From: Azospirillum canadense
GTDB lineage: Bacteria > Pseudomonadota > Alphaproteobacteria > Azospirillales > Azospirillaceae
DNA length: 64,000 nucleotides
Direction: 5' to 3'
Assembly: GCF_025961225.1 (NCBI RefSeq)
Contig: NZ_JAOQNG010000004.1
Coordinates: 341,001-405,000 of the forward strand
Position 1 is the stretch's first letter; each line of letters begins with the position of its first letter. The position numbers were made by a program, and so were the translations under genes. Shown piece after piece: positions 8,055 to 16,492 of the stretch. Below the pieces are notes generated by a model, which saw nothing but the letters and a program-made list of their open reading frames with translations, was not told the origin of the DNA and made no database searches.

Positions 8055-8942
8055 TCAGCGACCGCCGCGGCTGCGCCGGTCGAGCACCAGGTACAGCGCG
8101 GAATGGTCGAGGTCGCCCTCCACGGCCAGCAGGTCGCGGAACAGGTCGCCGACCTGCCGGGTCAGCGGCGCATCGAAGCCGGTCTCCGCCGCGGCGGCCA
8201 GCGCGTTGTCGATGTCCTTCAGGTGGGTGACGGAGCGCCCCTTGGTCTCGAAGGCGCGGTCCACCATGCGCTGGCCGTGCAGGTCGAGCACGCGGCTCTC
8301 CGCGAAGCCGCCGCGCAGGGCGTCACGCACCTTGGCGGGGTCGGCGCCGCCGCGTTCCGCCAGCAGCAGCGCCTCGGCGACCGCGGCGATGGCCGCCCCG
8401 ACGATGATCTGGTTGGCGAGCTTGGCGTACTGACCGGCCCCGGCCGGGCCGACGCGGGTCGGGCGGCCCATGGCTGCCAGGATCGGTTCGGCCGCCGCGA
8501 AGTCCTCCTCCGCGCCGCCGACCATGATGGCGAGCGTGCCTTGCTCCGCCCCCACCGTGCCGCCGGACACCGGCGCGTCGAGGCAGCGCACGCCGCGTTC
8601 GGCGAGGCGGGCGGCGTGGTCACGGGCCTCCGCCGGCTGGATGGAACTCATGTCGATCAGCAGCGCGCCGGGGCGCATCGCCTCCGCCACGCCCTGCGCG
8701 AACAGCACGTCGGCGACGACGCGGCCGTTCTCCAGCATCACGACGACGGCGTCGGCGTCGCGCACGGCCTCGGCCGCCGTGTCGGCGACGGAGGCGCCAT
8801 GCTCCGCCAGCGGCTCCGCCTTGGCGCGGGTGCGGTTCCAGACGGTGACGGGGTAGCCCGCCGCCAGCAGGCGCCGGACCTGCCGCGACCCCATCAGACC
8901 GATGCCGAGGAAGGCGAGGCGGCGGGGCGGACGGACGGGCAT
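8055..8942 (-). CDS. NAD(P)-binding beta-hydroxyacid dehydrogenase (3-hydroxyisobutyrate dehydrogenase family)
   Basis: The 295-residue product carries the family's N-terminal dinucleotide motif (FLGIGLMGSRQVRRLL), the substrate-binding DAPVSGG at about 122-128 and the catalytic lysine K174 in GAGQYAKLANQ. Relatives include GarR/GlxR tartronate semialdehyde reductases and LtnD L-threonate dehydrogenase. Given the neighbouring sugar-acid genes, an LtnD-like first step in threonate oxidation is plausible but unproven. The gene is transcribed towards the LysR gene and has its own upstream region with a 9-bp inverted repeat. Confidence 0.88.
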   Translation of the reverse strand: MPVRPPRRLAFLGIGLMGSRQVRRLLAAGYPVTVWNRTRAKAEPLAEHGASVADTAAEAVRDADAVVVMLENGRVVADVLFAQGVAEAMRPGALLIDMSSIQPAEARDHAARLAERGVRCLDAPVSGGTVGAEQGTLAIMVGGAEEDFAAAEPILAAMGRPTRVGPAGAGQYAKLANQIIVGAAIAAVAEALLLAERGGADPAKVRDALRGGFAESRVLDLHGQRMVDRAFETKGRSVTHLKDIDNALAAAAETGFDAPLTRQVGDLFRDLLAVEGDLDHSALYLVLDRRSRGGR

Positions 8943-8970
8943 GGACGGCTCCGAAGGTTGGTGGACCTAC

Positions 8971-9001
8971 GGAACGTTAGCGGAACCAGCGATAACGTTC
9001 C
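8971..9001. promoter_or_regulatory. Inverted repeat upstream of the beta-hydroxyacid dehydrogenase
   Basis: GGAACGTTA (8971-8979) and TAACGTTCC (8993-9001) form perfect 9-bp arms around a 13-nt spacer. The site starts 29 bp upstream of the dehydrogenase ATG at 8942, a position suited to an operator. Confidence 0.45.
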
Positions 9002-9074
9002 AATCGCCGTCCGTCATCCATCCATGCCGGAATGGGCATGGGTGAGGACGCCCTCGACCTCCGCCGGTTCGGAC

Positions 9075-9662
9075 TCAGCCGATCGGCCGCTCCTCCAATT
9101 GCGCGGCGACGTCGGCGTCGAGCGGCGTGTCGAAGCTGTTCACGATGAAGGCCAGCGTGCTGTAGAGCCCAACGGTGGCGATCACGTCGAACATCCCCGT
9201 GGTGCCGACCAGCGCCTCAAGCGCCTCGCGCACCGGGGGCGAGAGGCGGGCGTGGTCGACCAGATCGTCGACCGCCCGCGCGATCACCGCGTCCTCGGGG
9301 GCCATGGCCTCCGGCGCGCCGCGGAGGCTGAGAATGCGCGCGTCCTCCATCCCGCAGGCGCGGCCGCGGCAGACATGGTGGTTCCATTCATAGGGCGCAC
9401 CCAGCCGATGCCCGGTGCGCAGGATTGCCACCTCGCTGCGCTGAGGGCCGAGCGCGTTCTTCACCACCACATGGTCGCGGAACCCGGCCCAGGAGCGCAG
9501 CAGCGCCGGGTTGTGCGCCATGACCCGGTAGACGTTGAGACGCCCGGCGAAGCCCGGCAACATATCGGCCAAATCCGGCGGCCAGTCGGCATCGGACAGC
9601 GGTTGGTAGGGCGTGCCTGCCTGTGCCGTGGCCGGGTCCGTGTTCTTGCGCTCATCCCCCAT
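9075..9662 (-). CDS. Carboxymuconolactone decarboxylase/AhpD-like protein
   Basis: The 195-residue product has a CMD-type core, with the helix YEWNHHVCRGRACGMEDARI near the middle that carries the conserved E and HxxH-like residues of the family. It has single cysteines instead of the CxxC redox pair of AhpD, so a peroxidase-partner role is less likely than an enzyme resembling carboxymuconolactone decarboxylase. I chose ATG 9662, which has AGGGG six nt upstream. An in-frame ATG at 9683 overlaps the stop of the preceding aldo/keto reductase and would allow coupling. The two genes are probably one transcript. Confidence 0.8.
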   Translation of the reverse strand: MGDERKNTDPATAQAGTPYQPLSDADWPPDLADMLPGFAGRLNVYRVMAHNPALLRSWAGFRDHVVVKNALGPQRSEVAILRTGHRLGAPYEWNHHVCRGRACGMEDARILSLRGAPEAMAPEDAVIARAVDDLVDHARLSPPVREALEALVGTTGMFDVIATVGLYSTLAFIVNSFDTPLDADVAAQLEERPIG

Positions 9663-9682
9663 CACGTTCCCCTGCCTCTCCA

Positions 9683-10669
9683 TCACGCTGGCGTCGGCGC
9701 CTGCTGCGGCAGGATGCCGGATTGCTTCAGCTCCTGCCAGAAGGCGGCGGGAATCGGCGCGTTCATCAAGCGGACGTTCTCCTGCACGCGCGGCGGATTC
9801 TTGGTACCGGGAATGACCGAGGCCACCACCGGGTGCGCCGCGCAGAACTGGAGCGCTGCCGCGCGCAGGTCCACGCCGTGCTTTTTCGCGATGTCTGCCA
9901 GCCGGTCGCGGGCCGCGACCTTGTCGGGCGACGCTTCCTGGTATTCGAAATTCTTCCCCCCGGCGATGATGCCGGAGTTGTAGGGGCCGCCCACCACGAC
10001 GTGCACGCCGCGCTCCTGGCAGCGCGGGAACAGCTCGTCCAGCGCCGGCTGGTTCAGCAGGCTGTAGCGCCCGGCGAGCAGGAAGACGTCCGGATCCGCC
10101 CGCTCCAGCGCCATCACGCAGGGCTCCACCCGGTTGACGCCCAGGCCCCAGCCGCGGATCACCCCCTCCTCGCGCAGCCTGGTCAGGGCGACGGCGGCGC
10201 CCTTCATGGCGGTGTCGAACACCTCCAGCCAGCGGTCGCCGTGCGCGTCCTCCGCGCAGTCGTGGATGTAGGCGATGTCGATCCGCGCCATGCCCAGCCG
10301 CTGCAAACTGTCCTCGATGGAGCGGCGCACGCCGTCGGCGGTGTAGTCGTAGTCGACGCGGAAGGGCAGGCCCTTCACGAAGGGGCCGTGCTTGCCGCCT
10401 TTGCTGGCGTCGGCGCGCAGCAGCCGGCCGACCTTGGTGGACAGCACGAACTGGTCGCGCGGGTAATTGCGCAGCACATGCCCGAAGCGGTGTTCGGAGA
10501 TGCCGGGACCATATTCGGGCGCCGTGTCGAAATAGCGGATTCCGGCGTCCCAGGCGGCGGCCAGGGTCGCCTCCGCGACGTCGTCCGGCACCTCCTCGAA
10601 CATGTTGCCGAGCGGCGCGCCCCCGAAGCCGAGCGGGCCCGGCGGGGCGAAATGCTGGGTGTTGGCCAT
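9683..10669 (-). CDS. Aldo/keto reductase, L-fucose/D-threo-aldose dehydrogenase-like
   Basis: The 328-residue TIM-barrel oxidoreductase opens with LGFGGAPLGN and holds the catalytic D and Y in YFDTAPEYGPG, the active-site K in VLSTKVGRLL and H in AYIHDCAED. The overall pattern resembles the D-threo-aldose 1-dehydrogenase and L-fucose dehydrogenase branch, which oxidise aldoses to lactones with NAD(P). The start at 10669 has GAGGAT just upstream. It precedes and may be coupled to the CMD-like gene. Sugar specificity cannot be told from sequence alone. Confidence 0.85.
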   Translation of the reverse strand: MANTQHFAPPGPLGFGGAPLGNMFEEVPDDVAEATLAAAWDAGIRYFDTAPEYGPGISEHRFGHVLRNYPRDQFVLSTKVGRLLRADASKGGKHGPFVKGLPFRVDYDYTADGVRRSIEDSLQRLGMARIDIAYIHDCAEDAHGDRWLEVFDTAMKGAAVALTRLREEGVIRGWGLGVNRVEPCVMALERADPDVFLLAGRYSLLNQPALDELFPRCQERGVHVVVGGPYNSGIIAGGKNFEYQEASPDKVAARDRLADIAKKHGVDLRAAALQFCAAHPVVASVIPGTKNPPRVQENVRLMNAPIPAAFWQELKQSGILPQQAPTPA

Positions 10670-10925
10670 GGTGATCCTCGTGTTCAGCGGCGTGTTCTGC
10701 GGCCGGGCGGGTGCCCAAACAACATGGCGGAAAGGGACGCCGTTCCAAGCTCCCCCCACGCCCTCCGGCACCGGCCAGCGGGCCGGGTTCCTCATCCGAA
10801 CGGGCAGCCATGCGGGGGATGCGGCTGTCCTGCCGATCAATGACGCTCGACATACGCCACCGGACGCCCCATTTTCGCCGCCTGTCTTTCGGAAATTCAC
10901 CAGCAACAGCCAGGAGCCTTGTCCC

Positions 10926-11279
10926 GTGTCCGTGTCCGCGTCGAGCAGCACCCCCATCGACCCGAAGTCCGAAGCCCGCCGGCAGATCACCGAGGCCATC
11001 ACCGCCTACCTGCAGGCCTGCAAGGAACTGGCGGCCGCGACGGAGCGCGCGACCGAGACGAGCGGCAGCATCGACACCGCCGCCCGCCGCAAGGCCTACC
11101 AGGCGCTGACGGAGCTGGGCGACCGCGTCCGGCTGGCGCAGCGTCGGCTGACCACGGTCGCCAAGCAGGCCCGCCGCGTGCTGCCGCTGGCCGACATCGA
11201 AGAGGTCGCGAAGAAGCTGGACAAGCGCGATTCCACGGAAAGCGCCGCCGTGCTCGTCAAGTCCGCCCTGGTCGGGTAA
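10926..11279 (+). CDS. Small helical hypothetical protein
   Basis: I do not recognise this 117-residue protein. It is charged, rich in alanine, arginine, glutamate and lysine, without signal peptide or membrane helix, and looks mostly alpha-helical with coiled-coil character (EAITAYLQACKELAAATERA and a following heptad-like stretch). The GTG at 10926 is preceded by AGGAG nine nt upstream, which supports translation. It is divergent from the aldo/keto reductase and followed after 12 nt by an acetyltransferase gene, probably in one transcript. No function is assigned. Confidence 0.6.
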   Translation: MSVSASSSTPIDPKSEARRQITEAITAYLQACKELAAATERATETSGSIDTAARRKAYQALTELGDRVRLAQRRLTTVAKQARRVLPLADIEEVAKKLDKRDSTESAAVLVKSALVG

Positions 11280-11291
11280 GGCCGCAAAACC

Positions 11292-11837
11292 ATGCCCCGA
11301 CCCATGGCTGAACCGGTTCTGGAGACCGCGCGGCTGGTCCTCCGCCCCACACGCGCGGAGGATTTCGAGGGCTGGGCCGCTTGGCGGTCCGACCCGGAGG
11401 CCACCCGCTTCGTCGGCGGCCCGCAGGCGCGCTCGCAGGCGTGGCGGGATTTCCTGACCATGGCCGGCGCCTGGTCGGTCCAGGGCTTCGGCATGTTCTC
11501 GGTCATCGAAAAGGCGACCGGGCGCTGGGTCGGCCGCCTCGGCCCCTGGAAGCCCGAGGGCTGGCCGGGGCCGGAGATCGGCTGGGGCCTGTCCCGCGAA
11601 TCCTGGGGCAAGGGCTACGCGACGGAGGGCGCCGCCGCGGCCATGGACTGGGCCTTCGACGCGCTGGGCTGGACCGAGGTCATCCACTCCATCGACCCCG
11701 GTAACGCCCCGTCGCAGGCCGTGGCGCGCCGGCTCGGCTCGGACCTGCGTGGCCCCGGCCGCCTGCCGGCCCCCTTTGAAGCCGCACCCATCGAGATCTG
11801 GGGCCAGACCCGCGACCAGTGGCGATCGCGCCGCTAA
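11292..11837 (+). CDS. GNAT-family N-acetyltransferase (RimJ/RimL-like)
   Basis: The 181-residue product opens with the RimJ/L-style ETARLVLRPTRAEDFEGWAAW and has the acetyl-CoA-binding region EIGWGLSRESWGKGYATEGAAAAMDWAF, with the Q/R-x-x-G-x-G/A-like motif in the form SWGKGYA. Such enzymes acetylate protein N-termini or small amines. It is convergent with the M23 peptidase gene and overlaps it by a few bases at the stops. The target is unknown. Confidence 0.85.
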   Translation: MPRPMAEPVLETARLVLRPTRAEDFEGWAAWRSDPEATRFVGGPQARSQAWRDFLTMAGAWSVQGFGMFSVIEKATGRWVGRLGPWKPEGWPGPEIGWGLSRESWGKGYATEGAAAAMDWAFDALGWTEVIHSIDPGNAPSQAVARRLGSDLRGPGRLPAPFEAAPIEIWGQTRDQWRSRR

Positions 11838-12820
11838 CGCGGCGCGATCGTGCGCTCCAGGGTGACCACCGCCTCGCCGTTGCGGATCAGCGTGACGGTG
11901 CCGCGGTAAGGGCCCTTGGGCCAGCCTCCGGCTGGGCGCTTCAGCCCTTGGTAGCCGAACCAGGCCGCCTTGTCGGACGCCAGGTCGGTCGTGTGCTCGA
12001 ACAGCACTTGGCCGTCCGCTGCCTCGATCCGCACGCGCTGGCGGTCGCCGGCCTTGCTGCCCATGATGTCCGACCACATCACCAGCAGCGGGGCATCCGC
12101 GGTCAGCCGGTCGGCGTCGTACTCCCCATGGCGGGCCGCTTCGTCCTCCGGAATGCGAACCGCGAAACCGGCGCCGAGCCCCGCCGTGGGCTTGTAGGCA
12201 AGCGCCTTGGCCGCCGCGGCGCTCCACAGCGAATGGCCGGGCTGGCCGCAGGTGGCGGGCGGGTCCTCCCCGACAAAGGGATCGACCACCGTGCCGTTGT
12301 GGCGCACGCCGAAATGGACGTGCGGGAACTCCGTCAGGCCCGACAGCCCGACGAGCCCGAGTTTCTGGCCGGTCTCCACCCGCTGGCCGGGCGTCACGGC
12401 GAGGCTGCCGCGCTTCATGTGCAGGTAGGCGGTCTGCCAGCCGTCTCCGTGGTCGATGACGACGGCGTTGCCGGCCCCGACATTCACCACCTTGTCGCGT
12501 CCGACGATCCTGGCGTTCACGTCCTCCATCCCGTCGCGCACGCGCAGCACGGTGCCGGCCGCAGCGGCGAGCACCGGCACGCCTTTGTCCATCATGCGGT
12601 AGTCGGGCAGGCGGATGTCCGTGCCGTCGTGCCCGTCGTAGCTTAGCCGCCCGCAGGCGTGGTCCCGCCAGCCCGGCCCGGGATCCTCGTCCACATAGTT
12701 CTGAACGAAGCAGACCTCCCCGACGCGGCAGTCGATCGGCAGTTCGAAGCGTGGCTCCGCCGCCATGGCGGAGGCCAGCGGGGCAAGCAGCAGCAGGGCG
12801 GCGGTCGGACGGCGAAACAT
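11834..12820 (-). CDS. Exported M23-family metallopeptidase (LytM domain)
   Basis: The 328-residue product has a signal peptide (RRPTAALLLLAPLASAMAAEP) and a LytM zinc peptidase domain with ligands H64 and D68 (GHDGTD) and H169 in HVH (167-169), plus the supporting H134. All active-site residues are present, so it is probably a working peptidoglycan endopeptidase rather than a regulatory EnvC/NlpD-type protein. A C-terminal extension of about 130 residues of beta character follows. I chose ATG 12820 because it begins directly at the signal peptide. Confidence 0.88.
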   Translation of the reverse strand: MFRRPTAALLLLAPLASAMAAEPRFELPIDCRVGEVCFVQNYVDEDPGPGWRDHACGRLSYDGHDGTDIRLPDYRMMDKGVPVLAAAAGTVLRVRDGMEDVNARIVGRDKVVNVGAGNAVVIDHGDGWQTAYLHMKRGSLAVTPGQRVETGQKLGLVGLSGLTEFPHVHFGVRHNGTVVDPFVGEDPPATCGQPGHSLWSAAAAKALAYKPTAGLGAGFAVRIPEDEAARHGEYDADRLTADAPLLVMWSDIMGSKAGDRQRVRIEAADGQVLFEHTTDLASDKAAWFGYQGLKRPAGGWPKGPYRGTVTLIRNGEAVVTLERTIAPR

Positions 12821-12973
12821 GCGAACTCTCGGCAATGGCGCGGAACCGAGCCTCGACCATAGGGATCGGCGGGCCGTTCCGCCATGGACAATGATCGGCG
12901 CCGGCGAACCCTGCCGCGTGCTAGAGTGCGCAACCATCGTTACGAATCAAGAACGAGAAACGGAGACGCCCCA

Positions 12974-14038
12974 ATGCCGCACGCCGCACCGCCGGAGGAC
13001 CTGCCGCCGGAGATCACCGGACCGTCCGCCTGGTACGGCCCGGACATGGCCGCGGGCGGCGCGTGGGTCCGTCCCCTGGCCGCCGCCGAGGTCGCGGAGG
13101 TGGAGCGCGCCGTCGCCGCCTTCGCCGCGACCGGTCGGGAAATCGCCACCATGACGCGCGAGCAGTTCGCGCTGCCCACCCTCGGCCCGGTCCTTCAGCG
13201 GGTGCTGGCGGACGTGCTGGACGGGCGCGGCTTCGCTCTGCTGCGCGGCTTGCCGGTGCAGCGCTGGTCGATCCGTGAGGCGGCCACTGCCTTCTTCGGG
13301 CTGGGCACGCACCTGGGCAGCGCGCGCTCGCAGAACGCCAAGGGTCATGTGCTCGGCCACGTCCGCGACCTGGGGCTCAGCTCCGACAACCCCGCGGTGC
13401 GCATCTACCAGACGCGGGAGCGCCAGACCTTCCACACCGATTCCTGCGATGTGGTCGGGCTGCTCTGCCTGAAGACGGCGCGCTCGGGCGGGCTGTCGGC
13501 CCTGGTCAGCTCCGTGACCATCTTCAACGAGATGCGGCGGCGCCGGCCCGACCTCGCGCGGCTGCTGTTCCAGCCCATTGCCACCGACCGGCGCGGCGAG
13601 GTGCCGGCCGGGCAGAGGCCCTATTTCCTGATCCCGGTGCTCAACTGGCACCAGGGCCACCTGTCGGCCATCTACCAGCGCCAGTACATCGACTCCGCCC
13701 AGCGCTTCCCCGACGCGCCGCGCCTGACGCCGGCGCTGACGGAGGCGCTCGACCTCTTCGACGCGCTGGCGAACGACCCGGCGCTCCATTTCACCATGGC
13801 GCTGGAGCCCGGCGACGTGCAGCTGGTGAACAACCACACGCTGCTGCACGACCGCACCGGTTTCGAGGACTGGCCGGAGCCGGAGCGCAAGCGGCACCTG
13901 CTGCGGCTCTGGCTTGCGGCCGGCGCGCGCCCGCTGCCTCTGGTCTTCGCGGAACGTTTCGGCACGGTCGCGCCGGGCGAGCGCGGCGGCATCATCGTCC
14001 CGGGCACCCTGCTGAACGCGCCCTTGGACGCCGTGTAA
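12974..14038 (+). CDS. TauD/TfdA-family Fe(II)/2-oxoglutarate dioxygenase
   Basis: The 354-residue product has the facial triad H154-x-D156 (FHTDSCD) and a distal histidine in NNHTLLHDRTGF (H292, with H288 nearby), then an arginine near 311 for 2-oxoglutarate. These place it in the TauD/gamma-butyrobetaine hydroxylase fold. The substrate cannot be read from sequence. The start at 12974 has GGAG eight nt upstream. It stands alone between an M23 peptidase (divergent) and a D,D-carboxypeptidase (convergent). Confidence 0.87.
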   Translation: MPHAAPPEDLPPEITGPSAWYGPDMAAGGAWVRPLAAAEVAEVERAVAAFAATGREIATMTREQFALPTLGPVLQRVLADVLDGRGFALLRGLPVQRWSIREAATAFFGLGTHLGSARSQNAKGHVLGHVRDLGLSSDNPAVRIYQTRERQTFHTDSCDVVGLLCLKTARSGGLSALVSSVTIFNEMRRRRPDLARLLFQPIATDRRGEVPAGQRPYFLIPVLNWHQGHLSAIYQRQYIDSAQRFPDAPRLTPALTEALDLFDALANDPALHFTMALEPGDVQLVNNHTLLHDRTGFEDWPEPERKRHLLRLWLAAGARPLPLVFAERFGTVAPGERGGIIVPGTLLNAPLDAV

Positions 14039-14042
14039 GGGC

Positions 14043-15215
14043 TTACCGGAACAGCAGCGACAGCTTCTTGCCGAAGGCGGTCAAGCCGCCGGCCGCGGGG
14101 ACGTCGGCGGCGGCCAGCAGGTCGACCGTCCGCTCCCCGCCGGCATAGTCGACGACCAGCTGGCCGACCACCTGCCCGCGGTGGATGGGGGAGGGCAGCG
14201 GCTCCGTCAGCTTCTCCTCCACGCGCAGGCTGTCGCGGTCCTGCGGGGCCAGCGTGACGGCGACGTCCTGGCCGGTGACCACGGGCACGCTGTCCGCCTC
14301 GCCCATCCAGACCGGGACCGTGTCCACCGTCTCCCCCGCGCGCAGCAGCGGGTAGGCGCGGAAGCCGTTCCAGCCCCAGTCGAGCAGGCGGATGGGCTCG
14401 TCGTTGCGCGCCTGGGCGCTGGGCAGGCCGTTGACCACCAGCAGCAGCCGGCGCCCGTTCCGCTCGCCCGACGCGGTCAGGCCGAAGCCGCCGACGTCGG
14501 TGTGGCCGGTCTTGATGCCGTCCACGCCGACGGGGTGGTAGAGCAGCGGGTTGCGGTTGCCCTGCTTGATGCCGTTCCAGGTGAAGGTCCGCTCCGCCTC
14601 GTAATGGTAGAATTGCGGGAAGTCGCGGATCAGGTGCATGCCCAGCAGGGCAAGGTCGTGCGCCGTGGTGTAGTGGTCCGGGTGCGGCCAGCCGCTGGCG
14701 TTCATGAAATGGCTGCCGCGCATGCCCAGCTCTTGCGCCTTGGCGTTCATCCGCTCCGCAAAGGCGCTTTCCGATCCCGCCAGCCCTTCCGCCAGCGCCA
14801 CAGCCGCGTCGTTGCCGGAATCGACCAGCAGGCCGCGCAGCAGGTCCTCCACCCGCACGCTGCTGCCCATCTTCACGAACATGCGCGACCCGCCCATCTT
14901 CCAGGCCGCCTGGCTGACCGGGAAGGGGGTGTCCAGCGACGTGGCCCCCTTGGTGATCGCCTCATAGACCAGATAGGCGGTCATCATCTTGGTCATGGAG
15001 GAGGGGGCCATCCGGTCCTCCCCGTTCTTGTCCATCAGCACCGTGCCGGTGGACAGGTCCACCAGGAAGGCCTGCCGGGCCAGCGTCTCCGGCGGCGTCG
15101 CGGCGGACGCGGCAACAGGGACGGCCATGGCGGCGAACGGCAGGGTGGCGAAGGACAGGGCGGCGAGCGCGCGGCGAAGGCTGCGGCGCGTCGGCAGGAT
15201 CGGGAAGCGGGTCAT
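14043..15215 (-). CDS. dacC: D-alanyl-D-alanine carboxypeptidase (penicillin-binding protein 5/6 family)
   Basis: The 390-residue product has a long N-terminal signal sequence ending around ASAAT (residue 40), the serine active-site tetrad S73-M-T-K76, the SGN motif at 133-135 and the KTG triad at 235-237. A C-terminal beta-rich domain follows, as in PBP5. It trims the terminal D-alanine of peptidoglycan pentapeptides in the periplasm and should bind beta-lactams. The end of the protein (GKKLSLLF) may act as the usual weak membrane anchor. The exact Dac paralogue name is a guess. Confidence 0.9.
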   Translation of the reverse strand: MTRFPILPTRRSLRRALAALSFATLPFAAMAVPVAASAATPPETLARQAFLVDLSTGTVLMDKNGEDRMAPSSMTKMMTAYLVYEAITKGATSLDTPFPVSQAAWKMGGSRMFVKMGSSVRVEDLLRGLLVDSGNDAAVALAEGLAGSESAFAERMNAKAQELGMRGSHFMNASGWPHPDHYTTAHDLALLGMHLIRDFPQFYHYEAERTFTWNGIKQGNRNPLLYHPVGVDGIKTGHTDVGGFGLTASGERNGRRLLLVVNGLPSAQARNDEPIRLLDWGWNGFRAYPLLRAGETVDTVPVWMGEADSVPVVTGQDVAVTLAPQDRDSLRVEEKLTEPLPSPIHRGQVVGQLVVDYAGGERTVDLLAAADVPAAGGLTAFGKKLSLLFR

Positions 15216-15331
15216 CGGTTGAGCCAATGAAACTTTGGAAAGCGGCGCCCGAAGCGGGCGCGGCGGGGAGCGGACCTCTAGCACAGGTCACGCCTGGGCG
15301 GACAGGGGCGAACGCGTCTGGCCTTTTTTAA

Positions 15332-15353
15332 CCCTCTCCCCCGGGGGAGAGGG
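15332..15353. repeat. 22-bp perfect palindrome of the CCCTCTCCCC family
   Basis: CCCTCTCCCCC is followed directly by its reverse complement. Related C- and G-rich blocks continue to about 15400. The 202-bp gap between the carboxypeptidase and LysR genes holds little else. Confidence 0.8.
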
Positions 15354-15417
15354 GAGGGTGAGGGGGAAAGCCCTCGCCCCAGGGGGGAAAGGGGATTTGG
15401 GGTGCGCGCCATCCCCA

Positions 15418-16320
15418 TCACCCCTCCCGCCGGCCAAAGGCGGCGACGGCCGAACGAAACTCCCCCAGGAAATCCTGGGCCAGCGTGGACAGGGAGCGCT
15501 GGGCCGATTGCAGCACGGCCATCTCGATGTGCACGCGCGGCTCGAAGGGGCGGATGGCGACGCCGCGCCCGGCGTATTCCTCCGCCGTGAAGGGGTCGAC
15601 GATGGACACCCCGGCCCCGGACGCGACCATAGCGCAGGCGATCATGGTCAACTGCGTCTCCACCCGCATGGTCCGGTTCACGCCGTGGTCGGCGAACGCC
15701 GCGTCGATGCGGTAGCGCAGCAGGGTCGACGGCCCCAGGGAAATGAACGCCTCGCCCGCGAAGTCCTGCGGCGTCAGGCGGCTGCGGGCGGCCAGCGGGT
15801 GGCCGCTCGGCACGATGGCGACCACGGGGACGGGCGGCAGCTTCTCGCTCAGCACCGTGCCGTGCTCGACCGGCGACTGGCCAAACCCCAGCTCGCACTG
15901 GCCGGCCGCCACCCAGTCCAGCACCACGGTGGAACTGCTGCCCCACAGCGACACGTCCACACGCGGCCGCTGCTCCAGGAATTGGGCGACGAAGCGCGGC
16001 AGGAAGCCGATGGCCAGCGCCGGCATGGCCCCGATGCGCAGGATGCCGGCGCGTCGTTCCTGAAGGTCGCGCGCCGCCTGCTCGATCCGCTCCAGCCCCA
16101 CGAAGGACCGCTCCACCTCCTGGTACAGCGACAAGGCCTCGCTGGTCGGCGCGATGCGCGAGCCGCGGCGTTCGAACAGGGTCAGCTTCAGCGCGTATTG
16201 CAGGTCGGAGATCAGGCGGCTGACCGCCGGCTGCGAGATGTTCAGAAGCTCCGCCGCCGCGGTGATTCCGCCGGTCAGCATGACGGCGCGAAAGGCTTCG
16301 ATCTGGCGTGGGTTGAGCAT
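15418..16320 (-). CDS. LysR-family transcriptional regulator
   Basis: The 300-residue product has the LysR helix-turn-helix (TAAAELLNISQPAVSRLISDL, residues about 17-37) and an effector-binding domain. It is divergent from the PotD-type transporter operon across a 172-bp region, the classic arrangement for a LysR activator of that operon. The inducer is probably the imported amine or a product of its oxidation. I took ATG 16320, which starts right at the helix-turn-helix; a longer start at 16365 adds a cysteine-rich stretch without family support. Confidence 0.88.
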   Translation of the reverse strand: MLNPRQIEAFRAVMLTGGITAAAELLNISQPAVSRLISDLQYALKLTLFERRGSRIAPTSEALSLYQEVERSFVGLERIEQAARDLQERRAGILRIGAMPALAIGFLPRFVAQFLEQRPRVDVSLWGSSSTVVLDWVAAGQCELGFGQSPVEHGTVLSEKLPPVPVVAIVPSGHPLAARSRLTPQDFAGEAFISLGPSTLLRYRIDAAFADHGVNRTMRVETQLTMIACAMVASGAGVSIVDPFTAEEYAGRGVAIRPFEPRVHIEMAVLQSAQRSLSTLAQDFLGEFRSAVAAFGRREG

Positions 16321-16492
16321 CGCAAGGGCCGACGGAAAGGCTACGGATGCGTTGCAGCATAACATTAGGTCATGGACACCCCCAACATTTCGATTTGACG
16401 ATTATGCCGTCCGAACGCAAGGCTCTGGGGTGCGACAAAATGCGTATCGCGACGAACAGACGCAACGAACGAACCGGAACAGGAGAGGGCAG

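Noticed and set aside
9075..12860. A 1261-codon open frame on the minus strand
   Set aside because: It is a chance open frame in GC-rich DNA. It joins the CMD-like gene to out-of-frame readings of the aldo/keto reductase, the plus-strand GNAT gene and the M23 peptidase; only the first 195 codons' worth at its 3' end looks like a real protein.
16321..16492. LysR-type T-N11-A boxes between the LysR and PotD-type genes
   Set aside because: Several loose matches such as GCATAA and TTATGC 45 nt apart are present, but none is distinct enough to report as a site.
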